This document shows positions 1 to 8,057 of a stretch of 64,000 nucleotides of DNA, piece after piece. The notes under the pieces are model-generated. The model had not been told where the DNA came from, ran no database searches, and saw only the letters and a list, made by a program, of their open reading frames with translations. A program made the translations under genes and the position numbers. This stretch comes from CAZAGA01 sp041912175 (GTDB lineage: Bacteria > Chloroflexota > Anaerolineae > Anaerolineales > UBA4823), in assembly GCA_041912175.1 (NCBI GenBank), contig JAYRNN010000015.1, forward strand, positions 1-64,000. The letters run 5' to 3'. Numbering within the stretch: position 1 is the stretch's first letter; each line of letters opens with the position of its first letter.

Positions 1-10
1 GAATATAGAC

Positions 11-409
11 ATGCGAATGGCAATGATGTTAAGCGATGTTGTGCGCTCGGTGTGGCGAAAGCCGGTCACACGAAAGTATCCCTTTGTAGTGCGACCGGCC
101 CCGGCCAGATTGCGTGGAAAGCTGATCTGGAACCCTGCCAGGTGCACCGGTTGTGCCCTGTGCGCCAAAGATTGCCCATCGGATGCGATTTCCCTGGTGG
201 TAAATGATAAGCAGAGTAAGACTTTTGTAATGCGCTACGATGTAGACCGGTGCACTTTTTGCGCTCAGTGCGTGCAGAACTGCCGTTTTAAATGCATCGA
301 CCTGGCGAATGACCAGTGGGAGTTGGCTGCCTTGAGTCGCGAGGATTTTAAGATTTATTATGGACAGCCGGAAAAAATCCAAGAATACCTGTCTTCAACA
401 GAATCATAA
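11..409 (+). CDS. 4Fe-4S dicluster ferredoxin subunit (NuoI / group 4 hydrogenase-like)
   Basis: A 132-residue iron-sulfur protein with two CxxCxxCxxxC clusters: CTGCALCAKDC near residue 40 and CTFCAQCVQNC near residue 81. This is the two-cluster arrangement of the complex I subunit NuoI and of the matching subunit of energy-converting [NiFe] hydrogenases (EchF, HycF, MbhN types). The N-terminal stretch with RKYPF and LRG before the first cluster fits those membrane-arm subunits, which pass electrons between the NADH or hydrogenase module and the quinone or ion-pumping module. Only 10 bases precede the start, so the rest of its operon lies outside the window. The start at 11 is uncertain because other Met codons follow at 23, 26 and 29. 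It is followed at once by a strong terminator, so it is the last gene of its operon. Confidence 0.8.
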   Translation: MRMAMMLSDVVRSVWRKPVTRKYPFVVRPAPARLRGKLIWNPARCTGCALCAKDCPSDAISLVVNDKQSKTFVMRYDVDRCTFCAQCVQNCRFKCIDLANDQWELAALSREDFKIYYGQPEKIQEYLSSTES

Positions 410-410
410 A

Positions 411-450
411 GACACAAAAAACCGCCCAAGCTGGGCGGTTTTTTTGTGTC
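411..450. terminator. Bidirectional Rho-independent terminator
   Basis: A long hairpin with arms GACACAAAAAACCGCCC and GGGCGGTTTTTTTGTGTC around an AAGCT loop. The GC-rich centre is flanked by an A-tract on one side and a T-tract on the other. It begins just after the ferredoxin stop on the plus strand and lies 23 bases beyond the LysM gene stop on the minus strand, so it can serve both converging units. Confidence 0.93.
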
Positions 451-473
451 TATTGAAATTTATTGTAACCGAT

Positions 474-674
474 CTAGTCAGGAATGTAGAGCACCTGGCC
501 AACTTGTAGAACATTGGGGTTGGGGCCGATCGTGGCCTGGTTCGAAAAGTAAATCTTTGAAACGCTATCGCCGTTCATATTTCCATAGAACCGCTGCGCG
601 ATTAAGCTCAGGTTATCGCCCGATTGCACAGTGTAGCAAGCCGAGCCAGATTTTAAATTGGTGCGAATGTTCAT
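474..674 (-). CDS. Small single-LysM-domain protein
   Basis: A 66-residue protein that is almost all one LysM domain. Residues 14-65 read from YTVQSGDNLSLIAQRFYG through GQVLYIPD, the typical start and end of this glycan-binding fold. LysM domains bind N-acetylglucosamine-containing polymers such as peptidoglycan or chitin. No signal peptide is visible: the protein starts MNIRTNLKSGSACY. A good ribosome-binding site (GAGGAG, eight bases before the ATG) supports the start at 674. It lies 58 bases downstream of a tiny repeat peptide gene on the same strand and probably shares its transcript, ending at the terminator at 411-450. How an unsecreted LysM domain acts is unclear; a phage-tail-like or non-classically exported role is possible. 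Confidence 0.8.
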   Translation of the reverse strand: MNIRTNLKSGSACYTVQSGDNLSLIAQRFYGNMNGDSVSKIYFSNQATIGPNPNVLQVGQVLYIPD

Positions 675-732
675 CTTTGTCTCCTCAAAATAATAGGATG
701 GTCCGTTATTATTGTCGAATTCCAGGTTCTGC

Positions 733-942
733 CTAAGCAGATGTGCAACTGCCGCTCATATCCGGGAACCAAACTCCATTGACCCAACCTCCGCCGGTGT
801 TATTCGGTGGTACGGTGGGGGGAGGCGTCGTGCCGCCAGTGCAGGTGCCGCTCATGTCTGGGTACCAGATGCCATTCACCCAACCGCCCTGACCGCTACG
901 AATGTCGGAACGAACTGTTAGTTGTGGTACTTTGTTCTGCAT
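733..942 (-). CDS. Twin-repeat small peptide, unknown function
   Basis: A 69-residue peptide with two near-identical 16-17 residue blocks, GGWVNGIWYPDMSGTC and GGWVNGVWFPDMSGSC, each ending in its only cysteine and joined by a Pro/Thr-rich linker (TGGTTPPPTVPPNNTG). A short leader-like stretch (residues 1-19) precedes the first block. Translation is well supported: AAAGGAG lies about nine bases before the ATG at 942. No signal peptide or known domain is recognised. It is followed on the same strand by the LysM gene. Possibilities include a binding module used in tandem, a surface adhesin fragment, or a precursor peptide with two cores; no maturation enzyme is adjacent, so the last idea has no direct support. 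Confidence 0.65.
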   Translation of the reverse strand: MQNKVPQLTVRSDIRSGQGGWVNGIWYPDMSGTCTGGTTPPPTVPPNNTGGGWVNGVWFPDMSGSCTSA

Positions 943-1117
943 TCCTTTTTACTCCTTTCGGTATTGATCAGTGGAGAAAAGGTGGTTTCCCACCCGCGAG
1001 ATTCTCTTATCTCTCACACAATGCGGATTTTAACATAATCCAGCGGTTCTCACCATGGTCATTTGACTTATTTCATTGGTCTCTCTGGGAACCCCTTGGA
1101 TCATCATCTGGGATATT

Positions 1118-1155
1118 AAAAATGGCGACCGAGAAAAGCTCGGCCGCCATTTTTT
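1118..1155 (-). terminator. Rho-independent terminator of fmdB-like gene
   Basis: Hairpin with arms AAAAATGGCGACCGAG and CTCGGCCGCCATTTTTT and a small loop, one mismatch in the stem. Read on the minus strand it lies about 12 bases past the stop of the FmdB-type gene and ends in a T-tract. Confidence 0.8.
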
Positions 1156-1166
1156 GATATTAAATA

Positions 1167-1484
1167 TTATTTTTCGCCTTCTTTGGCTGCTGGAGCTGGC
1201 GGCGGGCTAGCTGTCTCAGCGGCAGTCGGTTTTGTTTCTGTTTCAGCGGACTTTTCACCTTCAGCAGGTTTTGAGTTTGAACCGGCGCGACCTGCTCCGG
1301 ATGGGGAGCGGTGGTCGGTGGCGTAAAAACCAGACCCTTTAAACACAATACCCACCGGCGTATATACCTTACGCAGGGTTTTCTTCGAACACTCAGGGCA
1401 GCGGGTCAGCGGCGCTTCGCTGAAGGATTGCTGCCGCTCGAACTGCACGCCGCAATTTTCACACCGATAGGTATAGATTGGCAT
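1167..1484 (-). CDS. FmdB-family zinc ribbon protein
   Basis: The first 55 residues form the FmdB zinc ribbon: MPIYTYRCENCG, with the second pair CPEC near residues 34-37, then KVYTPVGIVFKGSGFYATD. The zinc is held by four cysteines. The remaining half is a low-complexity tail of Ala, Pro, Glu, Lys and Thr, probably disordered, which is common in this family. FmdB proteins were proposed as regulators of amide-use operons, but most members have no proven function. A strong promoter lies just upstream (1518-1546) and a terminator downstream, so the gene is transcribed alone. RBS GAGGT precedes the start. Confidence 0.88.
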   Translation of the reverse strand: MPIYTYRCENCGVQFERQQSFSEAPLTRCPECSKKTLRKVYTPVGIVFKGSGFYATDHRSPSGAGRAGSNSKPAEGEKSAETETKPTAAETASPPPAPAAKEGEK

Positions 1485-1517
1485 TACACACCTCTTGACT
1501 TACCTCAGCAAAGGATG

Positions 1518-1546
1518 ATTATAGCGCGCCAAATCAGACCTGGCAA
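1518..1546 (-). promoter_or_regulatory. Sigma-70-type promoter of the fmdB-like gene
   Basis: On the minus strand, -35 TTGCCA (1541-1546), a 17-base spacer and -10 TATAAT (1518-1523). The predicted start of transcription near 1511 leaves a leader of about 27 bases before the FmdB start codon. Confidence 0.8.
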
Positions 1547-1661
1547 GGGGTGTTCGTTAAAACCGCGTATGAGTTTTGTAGGAATTTTCTAAGCGGGGTG
1601 GTGAGTGCAGAAAAGTAAATACCTGGTGAATACGAAGTAATCAGCGTCAAGAGATATGCAA

Positions 1662-3704
1662 TCAGGGAAGCAGGGACGGAGATAGACTGCCATCCACGTG
1701 GTCGCCAGGCTCGAAATTCAACCAGGCAGCCAGGCCAGGCGCAACATCGAGGATCGATAGCGGCGGGATTGTTTTTCCGCCAGATGGGAGATCGGGGCCG
1801 GCGGCGATGAAGAATACATGCATTTCGGGTAGAGCGCTGTCATAGCCATGCCCGCCGTTGATGGTTGGTTGTCCGAATACGATCCCTTTGCCGCGCCGAT
1901 CATCCAGGTTGTAACCCGGAACGGCCTGGGCGAAGATATCCCCCGAATTGGGGTGATCCAGGTGCACCGTTTCCAACTCCTCGCCAACCAGGATGCGTGA
2001 AAAAACTGGCTGGCCGGTGTCTGGGTCGCTCAATTGACGCAGGATATCGGCGACCTGCGACTGGACCTGCGGGTATTCTTCTAAGGTGACATTGCCGTCT
2101 TTTTCTTCGTCAATGAGATTGATATAGATGTTTACAGAACCGCCTGAAGCAACTGCCAACGCTTTCGAGCGTTTCACATCAACGTAATTGCGTTTGTCCA
2201 ACCTGAGCAAGCCGGCATTTTGTAGGAGGGTGTTCACATAAACATTTGCGTGTACCGGCGCGATCCCATGATCGGCGGTCAGCACAATATTGGCGCTCTC
2301 CAGGTCGATCGGGCGCAGCATGATCTCCAATGCCTGGTCGGCGACGCGCGCGGCGCGCTGCAACGCAGCAGCCGACAGCTCCGAGCTCTGTGCATTGTAG
2401 CCGGGTTGGCGAGGATCTGTGATCAGGAAAGTGTGGCCGATCGCGTCAAAGCCGTCTTGCCATGAGAAGAGCAAATCGGGGGTATAGGTTTCATATACCC
2501 AGGCGCTCACTTCAGCCATCCAGCGCGATGAGCGTTCCAGCATTTCCAGGTAGTCGTCTGGGGTAATCCAACCATGCTGCAAAGCATAGTCATCTGGCCC
2601 GGCCGGGAAGAAACCAAATCGTTGGTTGAGCGCTTGGAGCAAGCTGCGTGGCGCGGCTGTGTTGTGATAGACGCCGGTGTGGTAAAGCGTAATTTCGCTT
2701 GAACTGATAGCCTGGATTAAGAAGTCTGCCCCCGCGGTGACGTTGGGCAGCAGGGTCAATGATCCCCATTCGCCCAATTCCAACGCAACTGGATTGTTGC
2801 TAACCGCCTGGCGGCCCCCGGCGGCGACGGAGTTCAGCAGGATGGTGTCGTAATTGGCGACCTGGTCATCCGTTGAATCCAGCGCCAGCACCTCAACCTG
2901 CGAGACAGAGGGGATGTAGAATGCGCCCTGCAGGGCAGGGCTGTATGTGGAGGGTGCGTTTTGCCAGTCGTCCATAGGCGCTAACTTAATGGTCTCCTGG
3001 CGTGAGTAAGCATCTCGTATCCCCAGTCCGACGGTATAATCGGCCATTTGGTTTGGCAAGTTCGGAGTAGCGCCGGCGATAAACAACGCGGCAGTTGTCA
3101 GCCCAGCTTGCGAAGCAGTCACCCAAATGGGTTCGCCCTGGTCAAAAGGCTGTTCAAAACCTTGTCGATACCAGTAAAAATCGTCGCTAGAACGATGAAA
3201 AGCGTTTGAGACGATCCCGGTATGGTTGGGAGTTGCCCCGCTGATGAGAGCCGTCTGCGCCGGAGCGCTTAACGATGGATCTACACTTTGGGCATATTCA
3301 GCTCGCACGCCGCGCTCAGCCAGTTGGCTGAAATGTGGAAGCTGGCCGGCTGCCATAGCCTGGTAGACCAGGTCTGCTTGTCCTGCATCCCACACGATGA
3401 CCACCGCAACCGGGCGCTTGGGTAAGCTGGCGGCCGGTAAGAGGGTTGGAGTGGGCGATGCCGTGAGTGCGACATGATTTTCTGAGGGTAAAATTACGTT
3501 TGCGGTTGGATTTGGCTGCCCGGGGATAGGGGATATTGAAGTTGTGGATGGAACCGGGGATGCCAGAGGCGCGATCGTTGCAGTTGAGTCTGCTGAGATA
3601 CGACTGCGTAACTGAGGCGTCTGCCCGGCGCAGGAAATCAACAGAAATAGGACGATACTGGCAGCAAGATACCTACGGATTGGCTTTGATGTGGGCATGA
3701 GCAT
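1662..3704 (-). CDS. Type I phosphodiesterase / nucleotide pyrophosphatase-like lipoprotein
   Basis: A 680-residue secreted protein of the alkaline phosphatase superfamily. A signal peptide ends at a lipobox (LLISC, about residue 25), followed by a Ser/Thr/Pro-rich linker to about residue 95. The catalytic domain starts at VVIVWDAGQADLVY. The likely nucleophile is the Thr in PAQTALISGATP, followed by the family hallmark PNHTGI. Later metal-binding blocks are DAIGHTF and LTADHGIAP. Family members cleave phosphodiesters or phosphomonoesters at the cell surface; the substrate cannot be read from sequence. Start at 3704 is supported by AGGAGGAG five bases upstream. The site-2 protease gene lies 36 bases upstream on the same strand, so the two may be co-transcribed. 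Confidence 0.87.
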   Translation of the reverse strand: MLMPTSKPIRRYLAASIVLFLLISCAGQTPQLRSRISADSTATIAPLASPVPSTTSISPIPGQPNPTANVILPSENHVALTASPTPTLLPAASLPKRPVAVVIVWDAGQADLVYQAMAAGQLPHFSQLAERGVRAEYAQSVDPSLSAPAQTALISGATPNHTGIVSNAFHRSSDDFYWYRQGFEQPFDQGEPIWVTASQAGLTTAALFIAGATPNLPNQMADYTVGLGIRDAYSRQETIKLAPMDDWQNAPSTYSPALQGAFYIPSVSQVEVLALDSTDDQVANYDTILLNSVAAGGRQAVSNNPVALELGEWGSLTLLPNVTAGADFLIQAISSSEITLYHTGVYHNTAAPRSLLQALNQRFGFFPAGPDDYALQHGWITPDDYLEMLERSSRWMAEVSAWVYETYTPDLLFSWQDGFDAIGHTFLITDPRQPGYNAQSSELSAAALQRAARVADQALEIMLRPIDLESANIVLTADHGIAPVHANVYVNTLLQNAGLLRLDKRNYVDVKRSKALAVASGGSVNIYINLIDEEKDGNVTLEEYPQVQSQVADILRQLSDPDTGQPVFSRILVGEELETVHLDHPNSGDIFAQAVPGYNLDDRRGKGIVFGQPTINGGHGYDSALPEMHVFFIAAGPDLPSGGKTIPPLSILDVAPGLAAWLNFEPGDHVDGSLSPSLLP

Positions 3705-3740
3705 CCGGACTCCTCCTGGTATTCCGATCCTGGAGTGATT

Positions 3741-4937
3741 TTAATATATTTTCAAGGGTACGGGCATAAAAACCAGCACAAAAATGACCATCGCCAAAAC
3801 GGCTAACGCTTTACGGTTCGTGTCTAAAGTTGTGATCTGATCCAGTGGTTCGGCGTATACACGGCCGATAAAGAACACCAGGACTGCCCACAGCCACCAG
3901 CCAGACCAGATAAACCCCAGTAAAAACAATCCGGTTAAGATAAATGGCCACAAAATCCGCGCTTTCCGGCTACCCAACAGGGTATAGATCATATGGCCGC
4001 CATCGAGCTGCCCGGCTGGAATCAAGTTAAGCGAGGTGACTAGCAGCCCGGCCCAGCCTGCCCAGGCGATCGGGCTGATCATCACGTCAATCCCGCCGAT
4101 TGGGGAGGGGGCGCCGGTAAAGAAATAACGCAGCCAATATAAGGCCGGTGACAAATCGCCATAGCTGCTGGGCGTAGGCAGCCATTGCCGGAAGATCAGA
4201 TATTTCGAAAGCAAGTAGATGATGGAGTTGCCTTCAACCTGGAAGTTACCCGCCGCGCTGATGGGGATCAACTCAACCCTCGATAGCGATAGTCCGTAAA
4301 GTAGAACCGGTATGGCCACTACCAGGCCAGCAATTGGCCCGGCAATCCCGATATCGAGCAAGATACGTTTATTTTTGGGCGGTTCTTTCATCCGGATCGC
4401 CGCGCCCATCGTACCCAGTGGGCTGATGGGCAGTGGAATAAAATATGGCAGTGTAACTGCAGTTTTATGGAAGCGTCCTGCCAGGTAGTGGCCAAATTCG
4501 TGCGCCAGGAGGATGGAGAGCAAGGCGACCGTGAATGGAATTCCGGCGGAGAGGTGTTGGAAAGGTAATAGGAATTGTCCGAGCATATCGTCCGGGATAG
4601 GCCCCTGGTACGAATACAACGCTCCTGCATACAAGACGCTCAATACGGTGGCGATAAATAAAATCAGATTGATCCACGGGTTAGATGGGCCAGGGTCGAT
4701 GGCGCCTTCTATCAATAAAATAACTGCCTGCTCTTTTTCTTTGCGGAACAAGGGTGTAATCGCGTAGGGCTTTAGCGCTGCCGCCAGCTCATCGTATGCC
4801 TGGGCAGAGTCGCCATATAACTGGCCGCGGTAACGCAGCAGATAATTCAGCTTCGCATCACCAGCAGTAATATCATCAATCTTTAAATACTGGCTGACAA
4901 TCTGCGTTAATGTCTCATTCTCATAATCTACCGACAT
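3741..4937 (-). CDS. Site-2 protease family (M50) intramembrane metalloprotease
   Basis: A 398-residue multi-pass membrane protease. The zinc motif HEFGH is at residues 146-150 in a hydrophobic segment, and the second metal-binding motif NLIPAGQLDGG is at about 304-314, supplying the third ligand Asp. About seven hydrophobic segments are visible, plus a soluble N-terminal part of about 85 residues. There is no PDZ domain, so it resembles the plant EGY and bacterial YUP-type S2P proteins more than RseP. Such enzymes cut membrane-anchored regulators. It follows the tRNA-Sec and its terminator on the minus strand, so it needs its own promoter in the 50 bases upstream. Confidence 0.9.
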   Translation of the reverse strand: MSVDYENETLTQIVSQYLKIDDITAGDAKLNYLLRYRGQLYGDSAQAYDELAAALKPYAITPLFRKEKEQAVILLIEGAIDPGPSNPWINLILFIATVLSVLYAGALYSYQGPIPDDMLGQFLLPFQHLSAGIPFTVALLSILLAHEFGHYLAGRFHKTAVTLPYFIPLPISPLGTMGAAIRMKEPPKNKRILLDIGIAGPIAGLVVAIPVLLYGLSLSRVELIPISAAGNFQVEGNSIIYLLSKYLIFRQWLPTPSSYGDLSPALYWLRYFFTGAPSPIGGIDVMISPIAWAGWAGLLVTSLNLIPAGQLDGGHMIYTLLGSRKARILWPFILTGLFLLGFIWSGWWLWAVLVFFIGRVYAEPLDQITTLDTNRKALAVLAMVIFVLVFMPVPLKIY

Positions 4938-4988
4938 TATGATCCTCTTTTTTGGGGGAACAGGCTGGCTTGTATACTCGATATGTGT

Positions 4989-5009
4989 TAAAAATCGGCT
5001 TTGCCGATT
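4989..5009 (-). terminator. Terminator downstream of tRNA-Sec
   Basis: On the minus strand a short hairpin with arms AATCGGC and GCCGATT around AAA runs into a T-tract. It lies about 75 bases beyond the 3' end of the selenocysteine tRNA and before the M50 protease gene. Confidence 0.7.
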
Positions 5010-5081
5010 GTATGTAAAGGTGTTTTTGAGGCAGCCCCGCCAAAAAATCTGTACCCTAAATCATATTGAGTAAGAATCAGG

Positions 5082-5175
5082 CGGGAGTGGATGGGAGTCG
5101 AACCCACCACGGCCCGCAACGCGACCCGTCACCGGTTTTGAAGACCGGGGAGCCCACCGGGACCCAACCACTCCC
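5082..5175 (-). tRNA. selC: tRNA-Sec (anticodon TCA)
   Basis: Read on the minus strand this 94-base RNA folds as a bacterial selenocysteine tRNA. It has an 8-bp acceptor stem GGGAGTGG/CCACTCCC, a 6-bp D stem (GGGTCC/GGGCTC) closed by a CGGT loop, and an anticodon stem CCGGT/ACCGG with loop CTTCAAA giving anticodon TCA, which reads UGA. It also has a long variable arm of about 20 bases and a T arm with loop TTCGACT. The discriminator base is G and the CCA end is not encoded. The 8-bp acceptor, long D stem and large variable arm separate it from tRNA-Ser. It would be charged with serine and converted to selenocysteine by SelA, then delivered by SelB. Neither gene is in the window. Confidence 0.96.
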
Positions 5176-5187
5176 ACATCCCGATAA

Positions 5188-5198
5188 GTATACCATTT
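5188..5198 (-). promoter_or_regulatory. Extended -10 promoter element of tRNA-Sec
   Basis: On the minus strand the sequence TGGTATACT forms an extended -10 element ending 13 bases before the tRNA 5' end. No clear -35 hexamer is visible in the A/T-rich sequence upstream. Confidence 0.55.
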
Positions 5199-5230
5199 CC
5201 TATTATTTTTTAAATTGGATGAAAGAATTT

Positions 5231-5791
5231 TTATGTTGTTTTCTGGAACTCTTCAACGTACGGCAGCCAGGCGCTGACATCCAGACCATGGCTCAGGCGG
5301 TCGTAATACGTTCGGGCGATATCCCCTTGTTGTTCCAGGTTAAATTTTTGCAACGTCCAGGCGTCTCGATGGCGTTTCTTCAGGCCATCCTCGCCGTCGA
5401 AATTATAGGCGGCTCCTTTTTGGCGAAATTGAGCAGAAAGAGCCAGCCACAAGTAACGCCAGCCTAAATGCTGATATTGCCATGCATGAGTCAGTTCATG
5501 AATCAGCCAACCTAGTTTATAATTTTCCGGATGGCCGACAGGAACCGCCTGGTCGAGAAGCCTGATTGGGAAATAACAGTGATTACCCAGCGTGAGCGCG
5601 TTGTTCACGTCTGCGGGTGGCATACCCTTCAGCTTGCGCCCTAAGCGGTCCATCGCATTCGTCCAGGATGTACATTCGTGGATGCGTATGTGCGTATAGA
5701 TCAGGCCCCCGGCAAAGACTTTGCGGGCTTCCGCGATTTCCCAGTCGTACATCGGACGGACAGTTGGTTCACCTGTCGAAGTATCGGCCAT
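5231..5791 (-). CDS. HExxH zinc-peptidase-like protein (DUF4157-like)
   Basis: A 186-residue soluble protein with a clear gluzincin-type motif HELTH at residues 98-102 (context LIHELTHAWQYQH). The stretch before it (IYTHIRIHE, NALTLGNHCYF) resembles the DUF4157 family, where a conserved HIR or VRIH block precedes the HExxH helix. No signal peptide is present. DUF4157 domains are often found with polymorphic toxins and contractile injection systems, but no such genes are adjacent here. Substrate and partner are unknown. It stands alone upstream of tRNA-Sec on the same strand and is divergent from glutamine synthetase, with only 40 bases between the two start codons. Confidence 0.7.
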   Translation of the reverse strand: MADTSTGEPTVRPMYDWEIAEARKVFAGGLIYTHIRIHECTSWTNAMDRLGRKLKGMPPADVNNALTLGNHCYFPIRLLDQAVPVGHPENYKLGWLIHELTHAWQYQHLGWRYLWLALSAQFRQKGAAYNFDGEDGLKKRHRDAWTLQKFNLEQQGDIARTYYDRLSHGLDVSAWLPYVEEFQKTT

Positions 5792-5831
5792 AGATTAAAT
5801 ATATCATATTCATCGTATTAAGGAGAAGAAG

Positions 5832-7169
5832 ATGGAAGCAAGTGATTTATTGTCCCGGATCAAGGAAGACAACATTAAATTTCTTTCACTGCAATTTACA
5901 GATGTGACCGGAGCGGTGAAAAGTGTTGACATCCCGGCGCATCGTGTCCCACCCGCCCTCGAGGATGGGGTTTGGTTCGATGGGTCCTCAGTGGAAGGTT
6001 TTGCCCGTATCCAGGAAAGCGATATGCGCCTGGTCCTGGATCCTGATACCTATGCCGTTCTGCCCTGGAGCCCAGCGGAGCTACGGCGAGCGCGCGTTTT
6101 TTGCTATATCTACCAACCAGATGGCAGCCCTTTCCCCGGCGATCCACGCGGCGCGCTGAAGCGTTTGTTGGAAAAAGTCACACAGCGAGGCTGGACTTAC
6201 AATGTCGGCCCGGAGCCTGAGTTTTTTCTGTTCCGGCGCAATGGGCCATCCAGCATCCATCCGGTGCCGCACGATGTAGGCAGCTATTTCGATTTCTCAG
6301 CGAATGATGAAGCTGTGCGGGTGCGCTCCGAATTGATGGATGCATTGCAAGGCATGGGCCTGGAGGTGGAGACGGGTCATCATGAGGTCGCCTTGGGACA
6401 GCACGAAATTGACTTCCGCTTCGACGATGCCTTACGCACCGCCGACAAGGTCCTGACGATGAAATACACAGTCAAAGCGATTGCCGCTCAGCATGATTTA
6501 ATTGCTTCATTCATGCCAAAACCGATTTTTGGCATCAATGGCTCAGGTATGCATTGCCACCAGTCACTGTTCGATTCCGCAGGCGAAAACTTGTTTTTCG
6601 ACCCGCACGAATCCTACCATCTGTCACATCTGGCCTATGGGTTTATCGCCGGGCAGCTTGCCCATGCGCGCGCCCTGGCGGCAGTGGTAGCGCCCACGAT
6701 CAATTCCTACAAACGCCTGGTGCCAGGTTATGAAGCTCCGGTATATGTCGGTTGGGCGCAGATTAACCGCTCCGCCTTGATCCGTATCCCGCGTTATACC
6801 GAAGGACAGCACAAATCGATGCGCGCTGAGCTGCGGTTTCCCGACCCATCGGCCAATCCCTACCTGGCATTTACCGTCATGCTGGCAGCCGCGCTGGACG
6901 GCATCGATAAGGAGCTTCCAGCGCCTGAGCCGCTCAATAACGTCAATGTCTATCACCTGACCCCCGAGGAACGCCAGGCGCTCGGCATCCCGGAACTACC
7001 CGGCTCGCTCGCCGAAGCGTTGCGCGAGTTAGAGAAAGATAGCGTGCTGCAAGAGGCGCTTGGCCCCCAGCTTTACGAAGCTTTTGCCCGCGCGAAGTGG
7101 GCGGAGATCGAAGAATACCGCATGAAGGTTTCCGATTGGGAAGTTGAGCGCTATTTGGAACAAGCATGA
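5832..7169 (+). CDS. glnA: Type I glutamine synthetase (GSI-alpha)
   Basis: A 445-residue enzyme that makes glutamine from glutamate, ammonia and ATP in the cytoplasm. Recognised blocks are LQFTDVTGAVKSVDIP at the N-terminal beta-grasp, the DGSSVEGFARIQESDM latch, GPEPEFFLF, FGINGSGMHCHQSLF with the catalytic HCHQS loop, APTINSYKRLVPGYEAP, and RAELRFPDPSANPYLAF. The length and C-terminus (NVYHLTPEERQALGIPELP) match the GSI-alpha class, controlled by feedback and protein partners rather than adenylylation. The RBS AAGGAGA lies before the ATG. A hairpin at 7176-7214 follows the stop. Confidence 0.96.
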   Translation: MEASDLLSRIKEDNIKFLSLQFTDVTGAVKSVDIPAHRVPPALEDGVWFDGSSVEGFARIQESDMRLVLDPDTYAVLPWSPAELRRARVFCYIYQPDGSPFPGDPRGALKRLLEKVTQRGWTYNVGPEPEFFLFRRNGPSSIHPVPHDVGSYFDFSANDEAVRVRSELMDALQGMGLEVETGHHEVALGQHEIDFRFDDALRTADKVLTMKYTVKAIAAQHDLIASFMPKPIFGINGSGMHCHQSLFDSAGENLFFDPHESYHLSHLAYGFIAGQLAHARALAAVVAPTINSYKRLVPGYEAPVYVGWAQINRSALIRIPRYTEGQHKSMRAELRFPDPSANPYLAFTVMLAAALDGIDKELPAPEPLNNVNVYHLTPEERQALGIPELPGSLAEALRELEKDSVLQEALGPQLYEAFARAKWAEIEEYRMKVSDWEVERYLEQA

Positions 7170-7175
7170 TTTTCT

Positions 7176-7214
7176 ACTGGGATGACCCCACACGATGTGC
7201 GGCGTCATCCCAGT
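7176..7214 (+). terminator. Inverted repeat after glnA (possible attenuator/terminator)
   Basis: Perfect 11-bp arms ACTGGGATGAC and GTCATCCCAGT, with extra partial pairing inside (CCCACA, TGTGCGG). It begins 7 bases after the glnA stop and ends 13 bases before the next start. The T-tract is weak and delayed (GTTTTTA at 7221-7227), so it may be a partial terminator or an mRNA-stabilising element. Confidence 0.5.
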
Positions 7215-7227
7215 CAAAGGTGTTTTT

Positions 7228-8031
7228 ATGGAAACTGTGAACCTGGGCAAAGTTAATGTCAGCCGGCTGATGCTCGGCAGCAATCCGTTCAGTGGGTTCT
7301 CCCACCAATCGATTGAAACCGACCTGGCGATGAGACGTTACTTCACCACCGAACGTATCAAAGCCACCTTGCGCCAGGCCGAAACCCTGGGCGTCAACAC
7401 CTTGATTGCTCGTACCGACCATCACGTAATGCGCTTCTTGCTCGAGTATTGGGACGCGGGCGGGAAAATCCAATGGTTCGCCCAAACCTGCCCGGAGGTG
7501 GGCGACCATTTAACCTGTGTATCTCGGGCCGTCTCGGGCGGGGCCAAAGCCTGCCACATCCACGGCGGCGTGATGGACTATCTCTACGTGCAGAAAAAAT
7601 TAGACGAAATACCGCCAGTGATCCGGATGATTCGCGATCAAGGATTGCTGGCGGGCATCGCAGCTCACAATTCGAAGGTGATCGAATGGGCTGAAGAAAA
7701 CCTGGACGTGGATTACTATCTATGCTCTTACTACAACCCAATCCCGCGCGACGTACATCCGGAACTTGTCCCAGGTTTGGAGGAACACTATCTGGAAACG
7801 GACCGCCAGACGATGACCGCGTTGATCCGCGGGCTTTCCCGCCCGGTGGTGCATTATAAGGTGCTGGCTGCCGGAAGAAACGATCCCGCCCAGGCCTTCG
7901 AGGTCGTCGCCCGAACTATGCGCCCAGGAGACATGACCTGCATTGGCGTTTATGACCAGGGTCATCCAGACATGCTGCGTGAAGATGTGGCTTTGTTCGA
8001 AAGTGCTCTGGCGAGGGCGCTAAGTAGATAG
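7228..8031 (+). CDS. Conserved hypothetical TIM-barrel-like protein
   Basis: A 267-residue soluble protein. The start at 7228 (METVNLGKVNVSR) is chosen because AAAGG lies seven bases upstream, while the longer frame from 7195 would begin inside a hairpin. The N-terminus (VNVSRLMLGSNPFSGF) resembles the first strand of aldo/keto reductases, and the rest (TLGVNTLIARTD, KACHIHGG, VHYKVLAAGR, MTCIGVYD) suggests alternating strands and helices of a barrel. The typical aldo/keto reductase catalytic Tyr and Lys are not evident, so no reaction is assigned. It follows glnA on the same strand and may be partly co-transcribed. Confidence 0.75.
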   Translation: METVNLGKVNVSRLMLGSNPFSGFSHQSIETDLAMRRYFTTERIKATLRQAETLGVNTLIARTDHHVMRFLLEYWDAGGKIQWFAQTCPEVGDHLTCVSRAVSGGAKACHIHGGVMDYLYVQKKLDEIPPVIRMIRDQGLLAGIAAHNSKVIEWAEENLDVDYYLCSYYNPIPRDVHPELVPGLEEHYLETDRQTMTALIRGLSRPVVHYKVLAAGRNDPAQAFEVVARTMRPGDMTCIGVYDQGHPDMLREDVALFESALARALSR

Positions 8032-8057
8032 GCGTGGCTCTGGAATAGGGAGGAAAA

